A stretch of DNA of 64,000 bases, taken from Antilocapra americana (Eukaryota; Chordata; Mammalia; Artiodactyla; Antilocapridae). Positions 22,928-33,815 of this stretch are shown one piece after another; the stretch's first letter is position 1, and the number at the start of each line of letters is the position of its first letter. The stretch lies in the NCBI GenBank assembly GCA_007570785.1, contig ML662442.1, positions 58,076,518-58,140,517 of the forward strand. The letters run 5' to 3'. Under the pieces are notes generated by a model. It did no database searches and was not told the origin of the DNA. It saw only the letters and a program-made list of their open reading frames with translations. The position numbers and the translations under genes were made by a program.

Positions 22928-23060
22928 GCTATCCAAACTGCAACCTCAGCTCAAGTATTACCTCTTCCACAAGGCTTCATGAAGCTGCATGAACCCCTGC
23001 TCTATCTCTGAGACACCCTTCTTATTGGTACTTCATCATACATGCACTGCTTCATGGTGG
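22928..23060 (+). repeat. Local direct duplication 1, copy B
   Basis: Begins gctatccaaactgcaacctc, ends gcactgcttcatggtgg. Second copy, 1.6 kb from copy A, with small indels. Confidence 0.75.
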
Positions 23061-23064
23061 TATA

Positions 23065-23290
23065 TACCAGGAAACTAATATTTACCATATGTCAGCACTG
23101 TTGTAAGCATTTTACCTTTATGAACTTATTTACTTCTCATATTAACCCTATGACGTAGTCACTATTATAATCCACATTTTGCAAAATAGGAAACTGAGTT
23201 CTAGAGAGATTTTTAAAAAATCTTGTCCAACATCATCAAGGTTATTAAGCAATGGAGCTACAATTAAACCCATGCATCTACCTTTCCAAC
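23065..23290 (+). repeat. MIR SINE
   Basis: ccatatgtcagcactgttgt, cacattttgcaaaataggaa, actgagttctagagagattt. Confidence 0.72.
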
Positions 23291-23519
23291 TTGTTCGTAA
23301 AGATCCAGAGGACAAGAACTGTGTTGTAAAAATCTTTTGAGATCTTACAGTGCCGAGCTGGTGCTGGAATCTTAGGAGCTGGTGTTTATAGTCTTACTAC
23401 AGTTTGCTAATTTCCCAAGAAGTCAGAAGACCCATGGAAGAAGATGGTTTGGTCCTGTTAATCAGCCTGATATAAAACAAGTCTGGGGAGAGACTACAGT
23501 AATAACAGAGGACTGGTAC

Positions 23520-23730
23520 TAAGGACGTACTGTAAGCCTGGTGCTGTGCTAAGTAATTTTATATAGCAACCTATTTCATCCTATTAATAAATCATTTCAG
23601 AGAGGTACTATTACATATTTTGTATCAATAAGGAAACTGAAGCACAGAGAGATGAAATAACTTGCTTGAGGTCACGCAGACTGCAGCCTAAGCCTAACCT
23701 GTATGCTATCTATCAGCATTACGCACTTAC
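23520..23730 (+). repeat. MIR SINE
   Basis: gtaagcctggtgctgtgcta, aaggaaactgaagcacagag, cttgcttgaggtcacgcaga. Confidence 0.78.
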
Positions 23731-24005
23731 TGTAAAAGGATGTTTATCTGCAGTGGATTTAGAAATTGTAGAGAACACACAGTGATGAAGATGGCCTTCC
23801 CCACTGAACACCAACTCTTAACCTCAATCTCCCAGTAGGTTTGCACAGGTCTTTAGGGATTCCTCTGATTATTGCTGCCGGCACTAAACCGGCCTCAGGG
23901 GGGCACTGCTTCCCTTTTAACACCTCAGTTTTTACATGCTTGCTTCTAAAACCAGCGGCAATCCTGAAGCAAGGCTGGAACATTTAAATCAGAATTCACC
24001 AAAGT

Positions 24006-24168
24006 CAAGAGACCCAGGTTTGATCTTAAGGTCGGGAAGATCCCCTGGAGAAGGAAATGGCAACCCACTCCCGTATTCTTGCCTAGAGAAGTCCATGGAC
24101 AGAGGAACCTGGTGGGCTACAGTCCACGGGGTCGTAAAGAGTTGGACACGACCGAGTGATTACCACTA
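24006..24168 (+). mobile_element. Bov-tA SINE, 5'-truncated
   Basis: Forward copy from gagacccaggtttgatctta to gttggacacgaccgagtgat. The first part of the tRNA head is missing. Confidence 0.84.
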
Positions 24169-24689
24169 ACACAGATGGTAGTGACACGAGTAAAGAAAGC
24201 ATGACAAAAAGTACCATACCCTGGTTACAAGGCGTGGCCCGCTCTCTAAGGCTTGAACAAAGTGGAAACTCTTGAGGGTCCTTCCTGCTGAGGCTCCATC
24301 CTTACGTCTACTGCTGAAAAACACTAACCTGGCACCTAGCCTAATAACTCAGGCTATTAGAGCGCTGGGTCCAGGGCAAGGTGGGACTCTCCCGTGGGTT
24401 GAGACAGAATTCAAAATTCCTGTTTCCTGGACGAGGGCCTGCCTTTCCCACAGATGATGGCCATGATAGACGAGTACCCTCTTGGGCGATGCCTCCCTTC
24501 AGCCACTCCTCCAGAAAGGAGACCTATCCTTAAGCGTCAGCAGGACAAGTCCAACGTCTGTATAAGATATTTACACGTAGTAGGTGGTCACACACCAACT
24601 CCCTTGGTCAAGAGAATCAAGAGATGAAAGGAATCCTACACCAGGACGACTGAAAGATTGGAGAAGCCAGCGAAACGAATGGAGCCAGT

Positions 24690-24765
24690 AAGGCACACAG
24701 CCGGACCCGCCAGGGTACATCTGCGCATGCGCCCGTGAACACAGTCTCGGGGGCGGGGATGCAAG
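24690..24765. promoter_or_regulatory. Isolated promoter-like NRF1/GC-box cluster
   Basis: A short CpG-rich patch in AT-rich intergenic DNA. It holds a perfect NRF1 palindrome TGCGCATGCGC (24722-24732) and a GC box GGGGGCGGGGA (24749-24759). It lies about 9 kb upstream of the CFAP206 promoter. In human a non-coding locus (C6orf164/LINC01590) lies between C6orf163 and CFAP206, so this may be its promoter. No open frame around it resembles a protein. Confidence 0.45.
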
Positions 24766-24779
24766 TTTTGTTTCCAGAT

Positions 24780-25480
24780 ACGCTAATTTAAGGTGCTAAT
24801 AAATGAGAGACCACCAAGAAGAGCACATGTGGAGACAAGATCAGGAACAGTGCGTCTCTGATCACACCTGCTGATACTGCCTCCTAAGCTGCCAGGAGCC
24901 TCAGTGTAATTGTTGATGCTCAAAAAGCTATTCGCTAATTTTACTGAATGCCGAAGTGATGAAATTTATCTTTTAAAACCAACTATTTCTGAATCCAGCA
25001 ACAATGCTTTACTTAGCAGTTTTTTCCTCTGGAGCTTGACTCTGGGATTAATTTGCTTTTTGCCTCTCCAATGCACCCCATCTAGGTCTAGGTCTATATA
25101 AAGATAGACACTCATGTGGTCCAGGAGTTCCCTCTAATAAAGAGCACACGACAAGTAAAAGACACTGCAGAGCCAGCAGCTACTGATGAGAATAGATTGA
25201 ACAGTTTCTTTTACTTAAAAAAAAAATTTCCTTCCTGATTATTTAGAAATAATGTTACCAGACTTCTAAGAAAAGCTTCTGTGGACACAGACATTTGTGA
25301 TACTTTTGCATAAAGTCTGCAAATGACAGTCTTACTTCACTTAGAGGAAGGTCTGCAAATGACAGGATGACAGCAAATCCATCTCCCTGCCTGTTTATGT
25401 ATGGCTTACAAGCTAAGTAGAGGGTTTTTATACTTTCTTAAACAGTTGGAAATAAGAAAACAAAGAACAATATTTTCTGA
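24780..25480. other. Intergenic, nothing recognised
   Basis: No repeat or gene recognised. 26620-26744, 26890-27284 and 27900-28450 are likewise unassigned AT-rich DNA. Confidence 0.45.
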
Positions 25481-25489
25481 CATGTGAAA

Positions 25490-25690
25490 TTCAAATGTCA
25501 CTGTCCCTAATAAAGTTTGACTGGGATACAGCCACCCTCATCCTAAGTCTAAGGCCACTTTTGCTCCACAAGGGCAGAGTTGAATAGCTGCAACAGAGAT
25601 GATAGGGCCTTCAAAGCTGAAATAGTCCATATTTGATCCTTAACAGAAAAAGTTTAGCAACTCCTGATATAGTGTGACAGACACTTTTCC
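25490..25690 (+). mobile_element. hAT-type DNA-transposon fossil
   Basis: taataaagtttgactgggat, aagggcagagttgaatagct and cagaaaaagtttagcaactc follow a common mammalian non-autonomous DNA-transposon consensus. The subfamily was not decided. Confidence 0.6.
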
Positions 25691-25739
25691 TTTGATGCAT
25701 AAACTACATCTTCATTCTTTTTAAAATTACCTCAGTGGC

Positions 25740-25985
25740 TTTATTTTACAGACAAAGAAATGAGAGGCCCAAAGAGATTATAAACAAAATGATCTAAAGC
25801 TTGAATAAAACATTTGGCCAAATCATTTAAGTTCTCTAAACCTTAGATGCATCACTTACTAAAAAGTAGCATTGACTTCATACAGCTGGGGTGGAGGTGG
25901 AAGGAAATAATGCATATATATGAGGTTTAGCACAGTGTCAGGCATTAGTGCTTAATAAACAGAGCTATCTTTATTAGTTAATAAC
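25740..25985 (+). repeat. MIR SINE(s)
   Basis: ttattttacagacaaagaaa and gttctctaaaccttagatgc... cacagtgtcaggcattagtg are MIR-like. Possibly two fragments. Confidence 0.65.
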
Positions 25986-26056
25986 ATCATTATTACTATT
26001 AAAACTCAGATCTTCTGCTTCAGTACCATTTTCATTATCATAAACTAAAAAAACCC

Positions 26057-26224
26057 AGGTTACATAATTATTGGCTTTAAAATGTTGTATTTTATTAAGA
26101 CTCTAGATAGTTTCCACTCACTCTCCAGACATCTAATCCACTCATGTGCTCAAGTTTCTACCAAGGTGACATCATAACGGCTACAGATAGCTTGTGGGGA
26201 GATGGATATCACTGACTCAGGAAG
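26057..26224 (+). repeat. Local direct duplication 2, copy A
   Basis: Begins aggttacataattattggc, ends gatggatatcactgactcag. It matches 28451-28600 with one gap of about 20 bases in copy B. Confidence 0.78.
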
Positions 26225-26477
26225 ATCCTATGACCATTTTACCCTTTCTGATCTGTAAAAGGAGGAGAATGCTTGTTCTACATAACTGAAAGCTCAAAGA
26301 GACAGGAAGGCACAGTAAAACTATACATCTATGATGTATATTGCAAAGGTAGGCAATTCCTAAAATTGTTATCCTTTTATTGGCCATCAGGAGGCTTGTC
26401 ATCATGTGAACTATGACCTAAATATAACCCTTAGGTTTTCTTTATTCCTTGATTTGGAGAGGAGCAAGCAGAACTTT

Positions 26478-26606
26478 TGGAGAAGGAAATGGCAACACTC
26501 CAGTATTCTTGCCTGGAGAATCCCATGGAGAGAGAAACCGTGGGCTACAGTCCATGGGGTTGCACAGAGTCAGACATGACTGAAGTGACTTAGCACATAG
26601 CACACA
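26478..26606 (+). mobile_element. Bov-A SINE fragment with TSD
   Basis: Forward tail part (ggagaaggaaatggcaacac to actgaagtgacttagcac). TSD CAAGCAGAACTTT at 26465-26477 and 26607-26619. Confidence 0.86.
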
Positions 26607-26744
26607 CAAGCAGAACTTTGGAAAGGGTGCCAGTGATGGAAGAAGAGAGGAAGTTGTCAGCAGAGGGAAGAGAAAAGATCAGGGATTTTTTAAAGCTTCT
26701 TGCCATCTGTGTACCTAGCCACTACTCAACTACTCACCCCATGT

Positions 26745-26882
26745 CTCTCTCCTAAGGACTCTCTTTACCTCTATCAATCCACCTTCCTTTCTTCCTCATC
26801 TTTCTTTCTCCTCCTGTCTTCCCTGTTTCTTCTATCTCCTTCCCCCCCTCCATCCTGCCTCTCCTTCTTTCTCACTTTGTCT
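26745..26882 (+). repeat. Polypyrimidine tract
   Basis: About 140 bases almost entirely C and T (for example ctttctttctcctcctgtct). Low-complexity purine/pyrimidine strand asymmetry; a small open frame here is an artefact. Confidence 0.75.
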
Positions 26883-27284
26883 GAAGAATGTTATTTATCA
26901 TTAGTTTTTATAGGATAAAACACTATTCCATGTCCTTAATGTTATATTATTCTTCCCATCATGTAAATTATTGTTCTTGTTACTTAAGAAATAAAAATTA
27001 AATAAATAGGACTTTATTGTTTGCAAATATGTTACTTTGTTAATAATAGGTCCTCCCAAAACCCTATTGGAAAATAGTGTTCCAAGTTACAAAAGTGATT
27101 ATTGATAGCTTTCACTCTATTTTTTTTCCCTAAATATGGAAGTGTCTCTTGACAATAAAAGAGCTTCCTGCATTGTGAACTTGGAGTATCGTTTGGTTAA
27201 TTTAGCTCTTTATTTTTGTATTTTATTGTGAACATCTTTCTCTGATCCATTTTGAAGATGTTCATAATCATGCCATTGCCTAGC

Positions 27285-27890
27285 AAATAAATTCCAAATT
27301 CTCCAGGATGGTATGGGAGACGGTCTGTGGTTAACTCTGACCTCACTCTCCAGCCTTATTTCTCACAACCTTCACTTTATGTACCACACCAGGTGACATT
27401 TCCTGACTGTGCCTCTCCTCCTCAATTTCTCTCTGCTTGGAATACCCTACCTTCTTTCACCAAATCTGCCAACTGAGATTGAACTGGTCTTACAGCCCAG
27501 ATCAAAACCATTATACTTATCTGAACTCCTATGTGCATGCTGTCACTTCTGTCATGTCTGACTCTTTGCGACCTTATGGACTGTAGCCCACCAGGCTCCT
27601 CTGTACATAGGATTCTCCAGGTGAGAATACTGGAGTGGGTTGCCATGCCCTCCTCCAGGGGATCTTCCCCACCCAGGGGCTGAACCCACATCTCTTCTGG
27701 CTCCTGCATTGGCAGGCAGGTTCTTTACCACTAGTATCACCTGGTCAGCCCCTGAACTCCTGTACCCCTTTATTAACTCCTCCACTGGGCAGTCCCCAGA
27801 CTTTGAATTGTGTCGTTTCTATCATTGTTTATGACTGCATCCTCTCCCACTACTTTCTGATCTATCTCTATGGTTCCTACGAACTTACAC
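27285..27890 (+). repeat. L2 LINE split by a Bov-tA
   Basis: aaattccaaattctccagga, tttctctctgcttggaatac and ccagatcaaaaccattatac before, and aactcctccactgggcagtc after, the Bov-tA at 27531-27751. Confidence 0.6.
27531..27751 (-). mobile_element. Bov-tA SINE with TSD inside an L2
   Basis: Reverse copy. TSD CTGAACTCCT at 27521-27530 and 27752-27761; L2-like sequence on both sides. Confidence 0.88.
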
Positions 27891-28450
27891 AATGACTGCA
27901 TACAGTAGGTTTTCTGTGAATGCTTAAAAGAATGAACAACCTACCATCTCCAGCCTAGATTCCTTATAGAATATCTGAAAAAAAATTTTAATTAAAATTG
28001 TTTTCATTTTTAATTTTCATTCCATTTAGGAGTCAAATCCTTATATAATACCAGATTTTATGTTAGTATTTTTGACATAAGGTTGATATGCCACTGCTAG
28101 GTGGTTCTCTACCTAAAATCTTAGTTCTGGGAAAAATAAAAACATTGGCCATTGGTACTTATTCAAGTGCCATAATCACAGAGGACTGGAAAAACATGAC
28201 TATGAATCTGACTCTGACCTTTAGGACGGCTTTATGTTTGGCTAAACTATTACATGACCTCAAAGCTGGCTTTACTTTTAAATTCCAGTAATCCAGAAAA
28301 CATTCTGAATTATTTATTTCCCTGTAATGGGTCTTAAAATGTGACGTTAACATCCTGGAAAAAATTACATTTGAATCCATTTATAATTGAAAGACAATAA
28401 GGTTGATGGTATTTTTTGGAAGTGCCCCTCTCTACAAAGAAAGTAAGAAT

Positions 28451-28600
28451 AGGTTATATAATCATTTGTTTTAAAATGTTATTTGTGCCTTATTAAGACT
28501 CAAGACATCTGATCCACTAACATTCTCAAGTTTCTGCCAAGGTGACATCATAATGACCACAGATGGTCCTTTGGGAGATGGATATCATTTACTCACGAAG
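28451..28600 (+). repeat. Local direct duplication 2, copy B
   Basis: Begins aggttatataatcatttgt, ends gatggatatcatttactcac. It shares ccaaggtgacatcataa and tattaagactc with copy A in the same order. Confidence 0.78.
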
Positions 28601-28770
28601 CAAAAGCAATATATTTTTGTCTCAGATTTCTTAGCAACATAAATTAATTTTGTTAAAATAAAAAGTTATTCTAAAATCTACTGTTTTTTTCTCTTTTCAA
28701 GTTCAGCAATTTCCTCCCAAACCAAGCCTTTTGCATGACATTTTAGAAGTAGAAACTCTCTTTTTTCTTG

Positions 28771-28970
28771 TTAGACATTCAGTTGTATCAGACTCTTTGT
28801 GACCCATAGACTGTAGCCTGTCAAACTCCTCTGTCCATAGAATTCTCCAGACAAGAATACTGGAGTGAGTAGCCATTCCCTTCCCCAGGTGATCTTCTCA
28901 ACCCAGGGACTGAACCCAGGTCTCTTGCATTGCAGGTGGATTCTTTATCGTCTGAGCCACCAGGGAAGCC
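28771..28970 (-). mobile_element. Bov-tA SINE
   Basis: Reverse copy from ttagacattcagttgtatca to gagccaccagggaagcc. A C-rich run (cccccacccccacaccaccc) follows at 28979-29005. Confidence 0.85.
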
Positions 28971-29302
28971 ATCCTCTCCCCCACCCCCACACCACCCCAC
29001 CCCACCTGTTTTTCTTTTACAAGTTTCTTTATATCTAAATAGAAATAAACGTATATGGGGCAGCAATACTATATTGACTTTAAAATAGGAACCAGCAAAG
29101 TAAGGTAGGTGGGCTTGGCCCCGGGATTACAGAGGATGTGATGTGTCTGTGATGGAAGAGAAAGTCATTGGCCTCTTTCCTGTCTTCTCAGTCACCTTCT
29201 CCCTCTGCAGAAAACCTGAATGTCCCTGACAGCGCCCCTAGTGGTACTAAGCAGGAATGCAAGAATTCCTAAACCAAGGTCCCTGATGGCATCCTTAGGG
29301 AT

Positions 29303-29563
29303 GCTGCTGCTGCTAAGTCGCTTCAGTCGTGTCGGACTCTGTGCGACCCCACAGAGGGCTCCTCCGTCCCTGGGATTCTCCAGGCAAGAACATTGGAGTG
29401 GGTTGCAATTTCCTTCTCCAATGCATGAAAGTGAAAAGTGAAAGTGAAGTTGCTCAGTCGTGTCTGATTCTTTGCGACCCCATGGACTGCAGCCTACCAG
29501 GCTCCTCCGTCTATGGGAGTTTCCAGGCAAGAGTACTGGAGTGGGGTGCCATCGCCTTCTCCG
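29303..29563 (-). mobile_element. Dimeric Bov-A2 SINE with TSD
   Basis: Two Bov-A monomers joined by a GAAAGTGAAAAGTGAAAGTG linker, starting at a GCTGCTGCT run. TSD CCTTAGGGAT at 29293-29302 and 29564-29573. Confidence 0.9.
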
Positions 29564-29871
29564 CCTTAGGGATCAAATGAGTCTTAAGTATTCCATAATA
29601 TCCCCCAAGCTGAGTTCCTGGTTTCTTGGAAGGAATGACTTATAGGTTAAATCTTCAGAAATAGGGCTTATGAGTAAAATCTGGCTGATTTGTTAATCAT
29701 TAAAAACCATGCCCCAAATCTTCTTTTTCTTCAACACGTTTCCCTCCCTGACCCTCTCTCAATGCTTGTCCTACTTCTGGTACAAATAAATAACTACATG
29801 CACATTTAAGTTTTATCATGGCAGGGGCATTTTTGGTGAAAATCATTTATTTGAAGCATTTTCTGTTTTTG

Positions 29872-29990
29872 ATTTTTTTTTTGGCCACACCACCATGGCA
29901 TGTGGGATCTTAGTTCCCTGACCAGGAATCAAACCCAGGACCCCTGCATCTGAAGCACAGTTTTAACCACTGGGCTGCCAGAAAAGTCCC
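29872..29990 (-). mobile_element. CHR-type SINE
   Basis: Reverse copy from the poly-T start (ttttttttggccacacca) through gaccaggaatcaaacccagg to ctgccagaaaagtccc. Confidence 0.82.
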
Positions 29991-30492
29991 TGGAGCAATT
30001 TAGATGCTATCTTAGTCGGTTTGCCAGAGATTTAAAACTCTAAACTATTCCTTCCCTATTTTAGGTGTTTCCTATTTTATCAATGAAGAAGACAGGTTTG
30101 CAAGGCTAGGCTAATTAGTTCCTTGTAGGAAGTCTGCCTGAAATTACAATAGTTGTACACCAAGTTGTGGGGCCAGATACACAAATTCATAGGTTCTTTA
30201 TTCTTATGTAGAGATTTTCAAATTCTCAGTTCCTGATGACTTTTAGTGTCTCGATAATATTTCGTTGCATCCCTAGGCCAAAAGGAGTGCCTAACTATCT
30301 GAACCTAGGCCAGAACCAGTACCTAGTAGGCCTAGATAAGCAATAGTAGTGTGTATCTGACAAACGTCACTGTGTTTTCCTTGAAATTTAAAAATATCTG
30401 GCTTCACCCATATGAGTTTGCTACAGTGTCCTGAAGTACTTGACACACAGTTTGAGAATGCAGTTTTAATGTTTTAGGGCATTTAGCAATAA

Positions 30493-30602
30493 AGTTGAGT
30501 CGCTCAGTAGTGTCCAACTCTGTACAACCCCATGGACTGTAGCCTGACATGGGATTCTCCAGGCAAGAATACTAGAATGGGTTGCCATTTCCTTTTCCAG
30601 GG
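30493..30602 (-). mobile_element. Monomeric Bov-A SINE with TSD
   Basis: Reverse single Bov-A unit. TSD ATTTAGCAATAA at 30481-30492 and 30603-30614. Confidence 0.87.
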
Positions 30603-30996
30603 ATTTAGCAATAATTCAATTCTAATTCATGTACGGTTCCCTTATAAAAAATAACCAAATAAAAATTGCTGTGATTCCACATCTCTCTAGATAAAAAAAC
30701 AGTGACAAGTATCAAAAATGGATAGTTCTCAGAAACAATGTTAGGTGAAAATAGGCAAGTTGCAGATTAATGTATACAAAATAATAGGGTCTTTTAAAGT
30801 TTATATCTTATTTATGAATACAAATGTGTAATAAAATGAAGGCTGAAAAGATGCACACTCATTTAGGAGAGTGGTTATCTTAAGAAAAAAAGGGATAGGA
30901 CTGAAAGAAAACGAAGAAAACCCAGATTTCATTTGTATTATTTTATATGTGTTATTAAATATAAAAGGCAAACATGACTGTGGCATATAAAGAAAA

Positions 30997-31361
30997 GTAT
31001 GGACTCAATGTTTTCTCCCAAAATTCGTATGCTGAAATCCTAAGCCCAATGTGATGGTACTAGGAGGTGGGGACTTCGGTGGGTAGTTAGGTCAAAAGGA
31101 TGGAGCCCTCATGAATGCAGTTAGTGCACTTATAAGAAGAGACCTGAAAGTTGACTTCCTCTCTTTGCCTTCTACCATGTGAGGATACAATGAGAACAGT
31201 CATCTACAAGCCAGGAAGTAGGCTGTCATCAGACACGTGATCGGCTGGTTCCTTGCTCTTGGACTTCCTGGCCTCCAAAACTTTGAGAAGTAAATCTTTG
31301 TTGTTTAAGCCACCCAGACTATGACAATTTGTTACAGCACTTTGAGCTGATTAAAACAATG
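30997..31361 (+). mobile_element. MLT1-like MaLR solo LTR
   Basis: Starts tatggactcaatgttttctc-ccaaaattcgtatgctgaaa and ends ctttgttgtttaagccaccc-agactatgacaatttgttac. These are marks of an ancient ERVL-MaLR LTR. No internal coding sequence is present. Confidence 0.8.
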
Positions 31362-32044
31362 ACCAAATGTTGACATCTGCTGTTAATTTGGACAGGAGAC
31401 CACATAAGTGTTTCTTATATATTTCTTATATGATTTATATTTTTCTATAGCAAAACAAAAAACACACAAATCAGAAAGGACTGAGATAGAATTAAAAGAG
31501 ATAGATTAAATATTATTTTTCCAGAAAAGCTATGGTCAACTGTATCTTTAGCAATTTAATTTGAGATTATAAAATCTGAATCTTTTCTGAGGGTCCAAAT
31601 AACCATATGATACCTATTTTATTGTATCAAAAAAAAAAAACCACCAGCAGTTGTGCTTTATAAATCAGCTGTTTGCCAATATTAATAAGGTATAGCTTTT
31701 GCTACTAATTAGTTCCAACAGGTAGATTTACTCAAATTTAGCACATTATTATGTTTAAAAAGAGACAATATCTTGTTAATTTTTAAAAAATTTCAGTATC
31801 ATATATGACGGATGTTCAATAAATGTCTTTGGAATCAGAAAAACTAATATCCTTTTCTCAGTATTAAAAAATATATTTTAACAATGAAGAAAAAAGTGTT
31901 TAGGCCCCATTATGTAGAAATTGTATAGTATAGCTTGTAATTTTTATTACTTTTAAACATTATATTAATTTTACCATAATATATTCATATGGTTCAAATG
32001 TAAAGGTCTAAACTCACTATAGAATGAAACCTAAGGCTCTATTC
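31362..32044. other. Intergenic AT-rich DNA
   Basis: Very AT-rich, nothing recognised. The stretches 29574-29871, 29991-30480 and 30615-30996 are similar. Confidence 0.45.
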
Positions 32045-32690
32045 AACACTTGATCCCTAGCCACTCAATTCTCTCCTAAAGAATCATCAAAATCTCCAGT
32101 TTTTTGTATTTGTCTAGAGGTATTTCATACATACTAGCAAACACACAGTAACATACTTGTACTCTTGGCTCCATGTGCCATCTAGAGATGATATTGATTA
32201 AACAGTCGTTTGGATGTCTAATAGATGTTTCAAATTCAACTTGTTCAAACTGAATTCCTGCTCTTTCCCCCACAAAAACTCCTCCTGAAGCTTTCCTATC
32301 CTGTCCATGCTGGCCTGTGTTCGTCTAGCCCACCATGACCCCAGCCCATCACGACCCCAGGCTTTAAGCTGCTCAGCCATCCCTGACTCCTCTCTTTCAT
32401 GGGCTACATCCAGTCTCTCAGAAAAGCCTGCTGACTACTTTGAAAATGTTTCCAGACTCTGGTCTCTGCTTGCCCCACCCTCTGCTGTCTCCCAGACGGT
32501 GGCCACCAGCCCCTTCACAGGATCACTGCCTCTGTGGCTCCCAGAGCTCTGTCCCCTTTACCAGAATGTAAGCTCCACCACGGGTGAGATCTTTGCCTGT
32601 GTGGCTACAAGCATATCCCAAGTGTGGAGCGTGATGCCTAACACACAGCAGATTCTCAATCATATTTGCTGAATAGAGGAACATATACAT
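32045..32690 (+). repeat. L2 LINE 3' end
   Basis: aaactgaattcctgctcttt, ccaccacgggtgagatcttt and cctaacacacagcagattct match the L2 3' region. An open frame of 121 codons (32307-32672) lies wholly inside it and is not a gene. Confidence 0.65.
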
Positions 32691-32779
32691 AGATTAGACT
32701 GTGCATATCCTTCACACCTTGACTTTACACTTAAGGACATTCATTCAACAAATACTCTCAGAAGTCTTGGAAGTATTTT

Positions 32780-33600
32780 TTAATCAGCACATACATTTTT
32801 TTCCTCCTTTCTTATAGAAGCCTATTATTTCATTGGAATTGCATCATTGGAAAGGTGTACCATAATTGACATAACAAGTTCTATTGTTTCTGGTCTTTTG
32901 CTTTTACAAATAAAACTGTGATGACAATCTGGTCCATATATTATTTTACATATGTAAGAATATCGGTCGGATAAACTCCTAGAAGTGGAATTTCTGGGTC
33001 AAACAGTATATACTTTTTAATTTCAATAGGTATTGCCCAGTTGAATCCCATAGAACTTGTATAATTTATGTTCCTTCCAGTAATGCATAAGAGTGTTTTT
33101 CACACACTTTTATCCCCACAGTTTTATAATTTCTTATCTTTTCCAGTCTGATAGATAGGAAATACATTTTTAGTGTAATTTTAATTTACATTCCTCTTAT
33201 TTTGAATAGAACATTTTTTCATAAGTTTAAATGATGTTTGACTTTTTCAATTTTCCATTTATATTTTTGATCCATTTTTACATTGGATTGTTGATCCATT
33301 TCTTATTGATTCCTAGATATATATAGTAAAGAAATTATCCCTTTGCCTTAATAGGAAATGCAAATATTTTCCTCTTATTTATGGTTTGTCTTTTGACCTT
33401 GCTTATGATTTTGACCTAGCATAATTTTTTAATTTTTATTAAGTTAAATTTATCATTTTTATTAATACTTTTTTCTTCTAGGCTTTATGTCAAACTTAAA
33501 AGGCTCTCTTAAATCTGAAATAAAAATTCTCAAATGACTTCTTCCAAAATTTTTACAGCTTTGATTTTACTTTTAAACCTTTGATCCACCTAGAGTGCGT
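32780..33600 (-). repeat. Old L1 (L1M-type) fragment
   Basis: Reverse ORF2-end and 3' sequence: ctcctagaagtggaatttct-gggtcaaa, attgcccagttgaatcccat, ttgatccatttcttattgat. Strongly diverged. Confidence 0.65.
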
Positions 33601-33815
33601 TTCCCTGGTGGCTCAGAATGCAAAGAATCCACCTGCAATGCCAGAGACATGGGTTTGCTCTCTAGGTGGGGAAGATCTCCTAGAGAAGGGGATGGAAACC
33701 CACTCCAGTATTCTTTCCTGGATAATTTCATGGACAGGGGAGCCTAGTGGGTGACAGTCCATGGAGTTGCAAACAGTCAGACACGACTGAGTGACTAACA
33801 TTTTCATTTTTTCAC
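33601..33815 (+). mobile_element. Bov-tA SINE
   Basis: Forward copy from ttccctggtggctcagaatg to agtcagacacgactgagtga, inserted at the edge of an old L1. Confidence 0.87.

Noticed and set aside
32307..32672. 121-codon plus-strand open frame
   Set aside because: Lies inside an L2 3' end; the codons follow the repeat consensus, not a gene.
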